DNA of 64,000 nt from Nocardia ninae NBRC 108245. Lineage in GTDB: Bacteria; Actinomycetota; Actinomycetes; Mycobacteriales; Mycobacteriaceae. The notes below the pieces were generated by a model that did not search any database, had not been told where the DNA came from, and saw only the letters and a list, made by a program, of their open reading frames with translations. Position 1 is the first letter of the stretch. Every line of letters begins with the position of its first letter. The DNA lies in NCBI RefSeq assembly GCF_007990755.1, contig NZ_BJXA01000008.1, positions 1 to 64,000 of the forward strand, in the 5' to 3' direction. Both the position numbers and the translations under genes were made by a program. Positions 1 through 11,400 of this stretch are shown in pieces.

Positions 1-2272
1 GGCCGGCGCACGGCCGCCGCTGGCCCGGGTGCCGCGCACCGATCGGGTGCCGCTTTCCCTTGCCCAGCAACGGATGTGGGTGCTCAACCAGTTCGATCCG
101 GACTCGCCCGCCTACAACATCCCCCTGGCCATCCGGTTGTCCGGCGTGCTCGACGTGCCCGCGCTGCGCAATGCCGTCGCCGACGTGCTGGAGCGGCACG
201 AGACCCTGCGCACCCGTTACCCCGCGGACCCGTCCGGGGTGGCCTACCAGGAGATCCTCTCGGTCGGCGAGGCGCTGCCCGGCGGCCTGGAGACGGTCAC
301 CACCGCGGATCCGCTCGGCCGTATCACCGAGCTGATGGCCACCGGTTTCGATGTGACGCAACAGGTTCCGGTGCGCGCGCTGCTGCTCGCGGTCGGCCAG
401 GACGAGCACCTGCTCGCCTTGGTCGTGCACCACATCTCCGCCGACGGCGCCTCCATGGCGCCGCTGGCGCGCGATCTGGTGACCGCGTATCTCGCTCGCA
501 TCGGCGGTAATTCGCCGCGCTGGTCGCCGCTCGAGGTGCAGTACGCCGACTTCGCCAGCTGGCAGCGCACGGTCATCGGCACCGACGACGACGAGAACTC
601 CATCGCGGCACGGCAGTTGGCCTACTGGCGCAGCCAGCTCGACGGGCTGACCGGCGAGCTGAACCTGCCGCTGGACCGCCCGCGCCCCGCCATCCCGTCG
701 ATGCGCGGCGCGTCCACCGGCTTCGCCGTGTCGCCCGACGTGCACGCGGCGCTGGTTCGGCTGGCGCGCGAACACAATTCGACGCTGTTCATGGTCGTGC
801 ACGCCGCGCTGGCGGTGCTGCTGGCCCGGCAGTCGAACAGCAGCGACATCGCCATCGGCACCCCGATCGCGGGCCGCGGCGAACGCGCGCTGGACGACTT
901 GGTCGGCATGTTCGTCAACACGCTGACGCTGCGCACCGCCGTCGAGCCCGGCGTGACGTTCGCCGAACTGATCGACCGGGCCCGCGAGACCGACCTGGCC
1001 GCCTTCGCCAACGCGGACATCCCGTTCGAACGGGTCGCCGAGGTCGTCGCCGCCGGTCACGCCTCGGTCTACAACCCGTTGTTCGGCGTGGTGCTCTCGT
1101 TCCAGAACAACGAGCAGCCGTCGCTGGAACTGCCCGGCCTGACCGTCACCGGGCTGGACGGCGGCGAGATCGCGGCCAAGTTCGACCTGCAGGTGAACGT
1201 CGACCCGCGGCACCGCCCCGACGGTGCGCCCGACGAGCTGATCACCGCGATCACCTACGCGACAGACCTTTTCGACGAGTCGACGGTGCAGGCGCTGTGC
1301 CGCAGGCTGGAGCGGGTGCTGACCGCGGTGGTCGCCGATCCGCAGGTGCGGGTCGGCGATATCGACCTGCTCGACGCGCAAGAGCGCGAGCGGGTGCAGT
1401 CCGCCGCGGAGTCCGCGCAGGAGTCCGCACCCAAGGGCGGCACCGCCACCACCGGAACCGCGCTGACGCAGGCGCTGACCGCCGTGGTCGAGGACGACCC
1501 CGACGGTCCCGCGCTGGTCTTCGGTGAGGACGCGGTGAGCTACCAGGAACTCGATGCCCGCTCGTCCCGCCTGGCGCGCGTGCTCGCCGCCCGTGGCTGC
1601 GGCCCGGGCGACGGTGTCGCCGTGCGGTTCGACCGCGGGGTCGATGCCGTGGTGGCGACCTGGGCCGTGCTCAAGGCCGGGGCCGCGGTGGTACCGGTTG
1701 CCTCGCTCGACGCGCCGATTCCGGCGGGGCCGGTCGTGAAGACCGGGCTCACCAGTGCCACGGCACCGGTGGCGGGTGAGGTCGATTGGCTCGTGCTCGA
1801 CGATCCCGCGGTGGCCGCCCAGATCGCGGCCGAATCGCCGCGGCCGGTCACCTACGCACACCGCACGCGGGTGCTGCGCGGCACCGACCCGGCCTTCGTC
1901 GGGGCGCGCACGCTCGACTATGACCAACTGGCCGGTGCGGCGGACCGGTTGCGCACGGACACCGAGCTGACCTTCGAATCGCGGACCTTCCAGTTCGGCG
2001 GTTCGGCGGAGCTGGCGTTGATCGAAGTGGTGGCCGCAGGCTCGTGCGGGGCGTCGATGGTGCTCGCCCCGGTCGATGCCGACCTGACCGAGGCGCTGGC
2101 CGACGAGTGGGTCAGCCACCTGCTGACCGACCGAGCGGGACTCGGTACCCTCGATCCGGCGGCGTTGGCGGATCTGCGGGCGGTGGCGCTCGCCGACGGC
2201 GCCGATGTCGACAGCGCATGGACGCAGGTGGCGACCGTGGTCGCCCTGTCCGATCTGCTGCGTGCGGGGTAA
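1..2272 (+). CDS. Nonribosomal peptide synthetase, 3' end (C domain plus truncated A-like domain)
   Basis: The reading frame is open from base 2, so the gene begins upstream of the window. A complete condensation domain (about bases 47-1380) starts with an [11 protein letters not shown]-like C1 motif ([16 protein letters not shown]) and has HHISADG at 428-448, so it should be able to form peptide bonds. It is followed by an adenylation-like region (about 1440-2270) that keeps the early part of the fold (SYQELDARSSRLAR, LKAGAAVVPV). It lacks the phosphate-binding SGSTGxPKG motif and stops near the A5 region, so there is no A6-A10, carrier or thioesterase domain. GC and codon use match the C domain and there is no internal stop. 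The terminal A domain is almost certainly inactive; it could be a relic or a docking element. The next synthetase gene follows after 200 bases. Confidence 0.9.
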   Translation, partial: AGARPPLARVPRTDRVPLSLAQQRMWVLNQFDPDSPAYNIPLAIRLSGVLDVPALRNAVADVLERHETLRTRYPADPSGVAYQEILSVGEALPGGLETVTTADPLGRITELMATGFDVTQQVPVRALLLAVGQDEHLLALVVHHISADGASMAPLARDLVTAYLARIGGNSPRWSPLEVQYADFASWQRTVIGTDDDENSIAARQLAYWRSQLDGLTGELNLPLDRPRPAIPSMRGASTGFAVSPDVHAALVRLAREHNSTLFMVVHAALAVLLARQSNSSDIAIGTPIAGRGERALDDLVGMFVNTLTLRTAVEPGVTFAELIDRARETDLAAFANADIPFERVAEVVAAGHASVYNPLFGVVLSFQNNEQPSLELPGLTVTGLDGGEIAAKFDLQVNVDPRHRPDGAPDELITAITYATDLFDESTVQALCRRLERVLTAVVADPQVRVGDIDLLDAQERERVQSAAESAQESAPKGGTATTGTALTQALTAVVEDDPDGPALVFGEDAVSYQELDARSSRLARVLAARGCGPGDGVAVRFDRGVDAVVATWAVLKAGAAVVPVASLDAPIPAGPVVKTGLTSATAPVAGEVDWLVLDDPAVAAQIAAESPRPVTYAHRTRVLRGTDPAFVGARTLDYDQLAGAADRLRTDTELTFESRTFQFGGSAELALIEVVAAGSCGASMVLAPVDADLTEALADEWVSHLLTDRAGLGTLDPAALADLRAVALADGADVDSAWTQVATVVALSDLLRAG

Positions 2273-2472
2273 AACCCGTCAAGTACCGGGTGCAAGCCCC
2301 TAAAAACATGACTAGGGTCACTCGGGACCGGTTTGCCGAATCAGGGCAGCCGTTGCAAGTGTGGCGTAAACATGTTCGACAGGCAGGATGAGCAGAGTTT
2401 CATGGTTCGTGTAGTGGGGGACGTGCGGTCGGCTCGGCGACGGGGAAGCAAGACCCTGGCACTGGTGACCGC
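2273..2472 (+). other. Intergenic region between NRPS genes
   Basis: This 200-base gap separates the truncated synthetase from the next one. A short inverted repeat (ACCCG, loop, CGGGT, 2274-2291) lies just after the stop and is too weak to call a terminator. AACATGTT occurs at about 2369. I see no convincing promoter or small gene, so the next gene may be transcribed by read-through or from an unrecognised promoter. Confidence 0.4.
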
Positions 2473-5400
2473 ATGACGCGTCCCGCTCGTGTCCGTCCGG
2501 CCCGAACCCGGCGGCCCCGGGTCATCACGCTGCCGCAGCTGATGGCGACGGCCGTCGAAGCGAACCCCGACGGCATCGCCCTGCGCTACGCCGACGCCAC
2601 CGCGACACTGGCGCAGGTGAGCTACGCCGAGCTCGACGAGCGGTCGACCCGGCTGGCACGGCTGCTCATCGATCGCGGTATCGGCCCGGAGGATCTCGTC
2701 GCGATCGGCATCCCGCGTTCGATCGAGTCCGTGCTCGCGGTCTGGGCGGTGGCCAAGTCCGGCGCCGGCTTCGTCCCGGTGGACCCGAACTACCCGGCCG
2801 ACCGGGTCGAACACATGGTGAAGGACTCCGGCGCGGTCTTCGGCCTGACCACCAGGCAGGCGGCGACCCAGCTGCCCGGGCAGGTCGAATGGCTTGCCAT
2901 CGATGGTGATTCGACGCTGCACTCGCTCGAACAGCACTCGACCGAGCCGATCACCAACGCCGATCGGGTGCGTCAGCTGCGCGCCGAGCATCCGGCCTGG
3001 GTGATCTACACCTCCGGTTCGACGGGCGCGCCGAAGGGCGTGGTGGCCACCCAGGCCGGGATCGCCGGCTTCTGCGAGGAGCAGCGCACCCACTACGGCG
3101 TCACCAGTACCGCACGCACCCTGCACTTCTCGTCGCCGTCGTTCGACGCGTCGATGCTGGAGATGCTGCTCGCGCTGGGCGGCGCGGCGACTATGGTCGT
3201 GGTCGCGCCGACGGTGTTCGGCGGCGACGATCTGGCCGAGCTACTGCGCCGCGAGCGGGTGACCCACGCGTTCATCACCCCCGCCGCGCTGGCCTCCATC
3301 GATCCCGCCGGTCTGGACGACCTCGGGGTCGTCGCGGTCGGCGGCGAGGCGTGGCCGCCGGATCTGGTGCGGCGCTGGCTGCTTCCGGTGTCCGGCGGGG
3401 TGCGCGCGCTGTTCAACATCTACGGACCGACCGAGACCACCATCGTCGTGAATATCGGCGCGCCGCTGGAACTGGACGCGCCATTGACCATCGGCGGACC
3501 GATCCGCGGCGTCACCGAATACGTGCTGGACGAGCGGCTTTCGCCGGTGCCGGACGGCGTGGTCGGCGAGCTGTATATCTCGGGCGCCCAGGTGGCGCGC
3601 GGTTACCACGAGCGGCCCGCGCTCACCGCGACGCGCTTCATCGCGAACCCGTTCGACCCCACCGGTTCTCGGCTGTACCGCTCCGGCGACCTCGTCCGCT
3701 GGACGGCGGACGGCAGGCTGGAGTACGCGGGCCGCAACGACTTCCAGGTGCAGGTGCGTGGTTTCCGCATCGAGCTCGGTGAGATCGACGCGGTACTCGC
3801 CGGACACGACAGCGTGGACTTCGCGGTCACCATCGGCCACCAACTCGACAGTGGCGCCACGATTCTGGCCTCCTACGTGCTGGCAGCTCCTGGCGCGGCG
3901 ATCGCTGCCGACGAGCTGATCGCGCTCGCCGAGCGCAAGCTGCCCGCGCACATGGTGCCCACCAGCATCACGGTGCTCGACGAGATCCCGCTGACCCCGG
4001 TCGGCAAGCTGGACCGGCGCGCGCTACCGGCACCGCAGTTGCAGACCAAGGAATTCCGTGCGCCGAGCGGCGAACTGGAGCTGCTGGTCGCAGGCATCTT
4101 CGCGGAGCTGCTCGATGCCGATACCGCGATCGGCGCCGACGACGACTTCTTCGCCCTCGGCGGCAACTCGTTGATCGCGACCAAGGTGGTGGCCAGGCTC
4201 GGCGCGCAGATCGGCGCGCGCGTACCGGCGCGGACGGTTTTCGAGGCACCGACGGTCGCCGGTCTGGCGGCCCGGCTCGAGCCGATCGCGGGCTCGGGCG
4301 GGCGGCAGGCCCTGACGCGGATGCCGCGCCCCGAACACATTCCGTTGTCGCTGGCGCAGCAGCGGATGTGGTTCCTGAACCAGTTCGACACCGCGTCGGC
4401 GGCGAACAATATTCCGTTCGCGATCCGGCTGTCCGGCTCGCTGGACGTGCCTGCGTTGCAGGCGGCGGTCGCCGACCTGGTCGAGCGACACGAGACCCTG
4501 CGCACCGTCTACCCGGCGGTGGACGGCACCGGTTACCAGGTGGTGTTGCCTGCGGCGCAGGCGATTCCGGAGCTGACGGTGACCGAGCTCGCGGCGTCGG
4601 CACTGCCGAACACGCTGGCCGAGTTCATGCTGGCCGGTTTCGATGTGGCGGCCGAGGTGCCGCTGCGGATGGCGCTGTTCCAGGTGGGCCGCGACGATTA
4701 CGTGCTCGCGGTGGTCGTGCACCACATCGCGGCCGACGGCACCTCGATGGCGCCGATGGTACAAGACCTGACCGTCGCCTACTTCGCGCGCGCCGCGGGC
4801 ACCGCGCCCGAGTGGGCGCCGCTGCCGGTGCAGTACGCCGACTACGCGCTGTGGCAGCGCGCGATGCTCGGCGACGAGAACGATCCACGGTCGGTGGCCG
4901 CCGCCCAGATCGGTTACTGGCGAACCGCTCTGGCGGGTCTGCCCGGCCGGCTCGAGCTGCCGACGGATCGATCCCGGCCCGCGCTGGCCTCCGGCCGCGG
5001 CGGGGTCTACACGTTCGAGGTGGACGCGCAGATCCGGGCGAAGCTCGAGGCGATCGCCCTCGACACGGGCGCCTCACTGTTCATGGTGGTGCACGCGGCC
5101 TTCGCCGCGCTGCTGGCCAGGCTGTCGGGCTCCGCCGACATCGCCATCGGTACCCCGGTGGCGGGCCGCGGCGAGGCCGAGCTGGACGGCCTGATCGGCA
5201 TGTTCGTCAACATGCTCGTGCTGCGCACCGACACCGCGCCGGGCAAGTCGTTCCGTGAACTGGTCGAGTCCGCCAAAAAGGTGGACCTCGCGGCGTTCTC
5301 GCATGTCGAGCTGCCGTTCGAGCGGCTCGTCGAGGTGCTCGATCCTGCCCGTTCGCAGGCGCATCATCCGCTGTTCCAGGTGGCGCTGTTCTTCCAGAAC

Positions 5401-8400
5401 ATGGACAAACCCGTGTTGGAACTACCGGGGCTGTCCGCGGCGGCCCTCGATCTGGATGGCGCGGCAGCCAAATTCGACCTGCAGTTGACCGTCACCCCGC
5501 ACGAGGGCGACGACGCAGGCATGTCGGCGATGTTCACCTATGCCACCGACCTGTTCGACGAGGCGACGATCGCGCGCTTCGCCGCCAGGCTGCGCAGGCT
5601 GCTCCGGTCGGTCACCGCTGATCCCGACCGCGCATTCGGCGATGCCGACCTGCTGTCGCTGGTCGAGCGGGATCGAATTCTGTTCGAGTGGAACGACACC
5701 CGGCAGCGGGTGGCACCGGATCTGCTGCTCGACGGCTATCGGCAGATGGTGGCCACGACCCCGGATGCTGTCGCGCTGGCCTACGAGGGCACCGAACTCA
5801 CTTATCGTGAGTTCGATCAGCGGGTCAACCAGCTTGCCCGGCTGTTGATTTCGCAGGGTGTGGGTGCGGAGTCGCTGGTAGGACTGGCGATTCGGAGGTC
5901 TCTCGACCTCGTTGTCGGCATGTATGCGATCGTGACCGCGGGTGGTGCGTATGTGCCGCTGGATCCGGATCATCCGGCCGAGCGGATCGCGCACATCCTC
6001 GATACCGCCCAACCCGCCTGTGTCGTGACAACTTCCACTGACGCGGCCGCCTTGCCCGCAGGCGTTGCGACCGTGACCATCGACACCGCCGATCTGGCGC
6101 GGTTCGATAGTGCCCCGGTCCGCAAGGACGAGTTGCTCCGGAAGGTGCTGCCGCAGCATCCCGCGTATGTCATCTTCACCTCGGGCTCGACGGGTCGTCC
6201 CAAGGGTGTCGCGGTGTCGCATGCGGCGATCAACAATCAGATCGAGTGGATGCTGGCGGAGTACCCGCTCAACCAGGACGACGTCTACTTGCAGAAGACC
6301 GCGACCACATTCGACGTGTCGCTGTGGGGCTTCTTCATGCCGCTGCGCGTCGGCGCGAAACTGGTCGTCGCGACCCCCGACGGGCATCGCGACCCGGCCT
6401 ATGTCGCGGAAACCATTGCCGCGCAGTCGGTAACGGTCACCGACTTCGTGCCTTCCATGCTGACGATCTTCGCGGCGCACACCGCGAAGGGCGCCGTGCC
6501 GACGCTGGAGCAGATCTTCGTGATCGGCGAGGCGCTGCCGCCGGAGACGGTCACCGCGGTGCACGCGGTGATCGATGCGGACGTGCACAACCTCTACGGG
6601 CCCACTGAGGCTGCGGTGTCGGTGACCTACTGGCCGGCCGACGGGTCGGATACCCGCTCGGTGCCGATCGGGTTGCCGCAGTGGAACACTCAGGTCTACG
6701 TGCTGGACTCGCGGTTGCGCCCCGTGCCCGACGGTGTGGCGGGCGAGCTGTACCTGGCCGGTGACCAACTGGCCCGCGGCTACGTCCGCAGGCCGGACCT
6801 GACGGCGGATCGCTTCGTGGCGAGCCCGTTCGGCGCCGGTCAGCGCATGTACCGCACCGGCGATCTGGTGGTGTGGCGCAAGGCCTCCGGTGCCGAGGCC
6901 GACGACGAGATGGTGCTGGACTACCTCGGCCGCACCGACTTCCAGGTGAAGTTCCGCGGCCAGCGCATCGAGCTCGGCGAGATCGAAACCGCCTTGCTCG
7001 CCCACGATTCGGTGAGCCAAGCCGTCGCGCTGGTCAGCCAGTCGTCGCTCGGTGACCAGCTGGTCGCCTACGCGGTCGCCGCGCCCGGCGCGCACATCGA
7101 CCCGCAGGAGCTGCGGGCCGCCGTGGCGGAAACACTGCCCGCCTACATGGTTCCGGCCGCCGTCGTCGCGCTCGACGCGTTCCCGCTGAACCCCAGCGGC
7201 AAGCTCGATCGCAAGGCGCTGCCGGAGCCGATGTTCACCGCGCGCGAATTCCGAGCGGCCGCAACGGCGGTCGAGGAGATCATCGCCGGCGTGTTCGGCG
7301 AGGTGCTCGGCCTGGCCAGGGTCGGCGCCGACGACGACTTCTTCGCCCTCGGCGGCAACTCGCTGATCGCCACCCAGGTGGTGGCGCGGCTCGGCGCCGC
7401 GGTCGGCGGCCGGGTGCCGGTGCGGACGCTGTTCGAGGCGCCCACCGTGGCCGGTCTCGCGGCGGTGATCGACTCGCAGGTGCACGGACGCCCCGGCGTC
7501 GAGCTCGGCAGCATCGCGCGACCGGACCAGTTGCCGCTGTCGCTGGCACAGCGCCGGATGTGGTTCCTCAACCGCTTCGACCAGGACGACGAGACGGCCG
7601 GATCGGCCGCCTACAACCTGCCGTTCGCGCTGCGGCTGACCGGTGCGCTGGATGTGGCCGCGCTCGGCGCGGCGCTGCACGACGTGGTGGCGCGGCACGA
7701 GGTGCTGCGCACCGTGTACCCGGAAACGGCCGACGGCCCGATCCAGGTGGTGTTGCCGCCCAACGGTATTGACCTCGATGTCGCGCCGCGGGTACTGAGC
7801 GAGGCCGACGTCGCGGGCGCGGTCTACGCGCTGGCATCGAGTTCGTTCGACGTGACCGCCGAGGTTCCGGTCCGGGTGGCGCTGCTGCAGGTAGACGGCG
7901 TGGCGGACACGTATGTGCTGGCCGTCGTGGTGCATCACATCGCCGCCGACGGTTCCTCGATGGGCCCGCTGGCGCGCGACGTGATGATCGCCTACGCCGC
8001 GCGGACCGCGGGCGAGGCGCCGAGCTGGGCGCCGCTGCGGGTGCAGTACGCCGACTACGCGCTGTGGCAGCGGGCGGTGCTCGGCGACGAGTCCGACGCC
8101 GAATCGATTGCCGCGCAGCAGATCAGCTTCTGGCGCACGCACCTGGCCGACCTGCCGGATCTGCTCGAGTTGCCGACGGATCGGCCGCGTCCTGCCATCG
8201 CGTCGATGGCCGGTGCGCGGGTGGACGTGCAGATCGACGCGGCCACCCATGCCGGTCTCGTGGAACTCGCTCGCGCGCACGGTGCGACGCTGTTCATGGT
8301 CGTGCACACCGCGCTGGCCGTGCTGCTGGCCCGGCTTTCGGGCGCCACCGACGTCGCCATCGGCACGCCGCTGGCCGGTCGCGGTGAGCGCGAGCTCGAC

Positions 8401-11400
8401 GACCTGATCGGCATGTTCGTGAACACGGTGGTGTTCCGGACGCAGTTCGAGTCGGGCGAGTCGTTCGCCGAATTGCTCACCAGGCAGCGGGAATCCGATC
8501 TGCAGGCGTTCGCGCACGCGGACATCCCGTTCGAGCGGCTGGTCGAGGTGCTCAACCCGCCGCGGTCGACGGCGCATCACCCGCTGTTCCAGGTGGGGTT
8601 GTCGTTCCAGAACATCGCGCGCACCGCGCTCGAACTGCCCGGCCTCACGGTCGCGGGGCTGGACGCGGATCTGGCTGTGTCGCAGTTCGATCTGCACCTG
8701 ATCGTGGGCGACGGCTACGACGAATCGGGTGTGCCCACCGGCCTGGGTGGGTTCTTCACCTATGCGACAGATCTTTTCGACGCCGCTACGGTGCAGGGCT
8801 TCGCCGAGCGGTTGACGCGGATTCTCGCCGCCGTGGTGGCGGACGCGCGGGTGCCGGTCGGCGATATCGAGATCCTCGACGAGGCCGAACGCGATGCGGT
8901 GCTGGCGCACTGGAACGTGACCGAGCAGCAGGTCGACGAGTCGGCGACGCTGGTCTCGCTGGTGGATGCCGCTGTGGCGGCCGATCCGCGATCCGTGGCG
9001 CTGGTAGCGGATCTGCCCGAAGGTCGCGCGAAGGTGACTTACGGCGAGCTGGATGCTCGGGTGAATCGCCTTGCCCGGTACCTCATCTCGATCGGCGTGG
9101 GTCCGGAGTCGCGGGTCGCGCTGGCGTTCCCGCGGTCGATCGATCTGATCGTGGCGATGTATGCGGTGGCGAAGTCCGGTGGTGCGTATGTGCCGGTGGA
9201 TCCCGCGCAGGCGGCCGAGCGTACGAGCTACATCCTGGAGTCGGCGGCACCGGTGTGCGTGCTGACGAACGCTGCCGCCGAGTTCGATACCCCGGTAGCG
9301 CCTTTGGTGCGGATCGACGAGCTCGACCTCGAGGGACTGGATTCTTCCCCGGTAACCGATGCCGATCGGGTTGCGCCGTTGCGTCCGGCGAATACCGCGT
9401 ATGTGATCTTTACGTCGGGTTCGACGGGTCGGCCTAAGGGTGTGGCGGTTTCGCATGCGGCTATTGCGAATCAGTTGCAGTGGAAGGTCACTGAGTTCGG
9501 GTTGGATGCGGCGGATGCGATTCTGCTGAAGACGGCTGCGACGTTCGATCTTTCGGTGTGGGAATTCTGGTCCGCTGCGGTGTGCGGTGGCCGATTGGTC
9601 ATCGCCGCGCCTGATGGTCATCAGGATCCGGCGTACTTGAACGAGTTGATGGCCCGCGAGTGGGTCACCACGCTGCACGTGGTTCCCTCCATGCTCGACG
9701 CATTGGCGACGGCGGACTTCCCGACCTCCCTGTGGCGGGTCTTGGCGATCGGTGAGGCGCTGCCCGGTGGCCTGGCGCAACGCTTCCTACGCGACTATCC
9801 CCGCGTCGAACTGTTCAACCTGTACGGCCCGACCGAGGCCGCGGTGTCCATCACCAGCCATCGGGTCACCCGCAACGACCAGGCGTCCGTGCCGGTCGGT
9901 GCGCCCGAGTGGAACAGCCAAGTCTTCGTGCTGGATTCGCGGCTGCGGCCGGTCCCGGTCAGCGTTTCCGGCGAGCTCTATCTGGCCGGTGCGCAGCTCG
10001 CCCGGGGTTACTTCGGTCGGGCGGATCTGACGTCGGATCGGTTCGTGGCCAACCCCTTCCAGACCGGCGAGCGGATGTACCGCACCGGTGACCTGGTGGC
10101 TTGGAACGCCTCCGGTGAGCTGGAGTACCGGGGCCGCACCGACTTCCAGGTGAAGATCCGCGGTTTCCGCATCGAGCTCGCCGAGATCGAGGCCGCGCTG
10201 CTCCCGCTCCCGCAGATCGCCCAGGCCGCCGTCATCGCCAAGTCCGACCCGTGCACCGGTGACCGCCTCGTCGCCTACCTGGTCCCCGCGACCACCGGTA
10301 TCGATGTCGCCGAGGTGAAGTCGGCGCTGACCGCTGGTTTGCCGTCGTACATGGTGCCGTCGGCGTTCGTGGTGCTGGATGCGTTGCCGCTCAATGTGAA
10401 CGGCAAGCTGGATCGGAAGGCGTTGCCGGAGCCGGAGTTCGAGGCTCAGGTCTTCCGGGCGCCGTCCACGCCGATCGAAGAGATCGTGGCCTCGGTGTAC
10501 GCAGAGGTGCTCGGCGTCGAGCAGGTCGGCGCCGACGACGACTTCTTCGGCCTCGGTGGTAACTCGCTGCTGGCCACTCAGGTCGCGGCACGCATCGGTG
10601 CCGCGCTGGACTTCCGTGTCCCCGTTCGTACGCTGTTCGAAGCCTCGACCGTCGCGGGCTTGGCCGCCAAGGTCGAACAGCACGCAGGCACCGGCGGTCG
10701 CAAAGCCCTGGTCGCAGGACTGCGTCCGGAGCAGATCCCGCTGTCGCTGGCACAACAGCGCATGTGGTTCCTGAACCAGTTCGACACCGCCTCGGCCGTC
10801 TACAACATCCCGGCCGCCATCCGCCTGTCCGGCGACCTCGACGTCGCCGCATTGCAAGCGGCGGTACGCGATCTGGTGGCCCGCCACGAGATCCTGCGCA
10901 CCACCTATCCGCAGACCCAGCACGGCCCGGTGCAGTCCATCGCCGCAGCGGTGCCGGTCGATCTCGCGCCCGCACGCATCGACACGGTCGACGTGCCGGA
11001 CGCGGTATACCGCATCGTCGCAGCGGGTTTCGACGTCACCACCGAGGTGCCGTTCCGCGCGAAGCTGTTCCATGTCGCCGACACCACCGACCACGTCCTG
11101 GTCTTCGTGGCGCATCACATCAGCGCGGACGGCTGGTCGATGGGCCCGCTGACCCGCGACCTGGTGCTGGCCTACGCCGCCCGCACCGGCGGCGAGGCAC
11201 CGGCCTGGGCGCCGCTGCCGGTCCAGTACGCGGACTACAGCATCTGGCAGCGCGACGTGCTCGGCGCCGAGGACGACCCGCAGAGCCTCATCGCTCAGCA
11301 GGCCGAATACTGGCGCACCGCGCTGGCCGCACTGCCCGACGAACTGGCCCTGCCCGCGGATCGCCCGCGACCGGCAACCGCCTCCTACCGAGGCGCGACG

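Noticed and set aside
5422-9780. Very long open frame (about 1450 codons) on the strand opposite the first large synthetase
   Set aside because: It is the usual high-GC shadow frame: its sequence is rich in Arg, His, Gly and Gln without domain motifs, and it runs antisense to intact C, A and T motifs. Similar frames elsewhere over the NRPS genes were rejected for the same reason.
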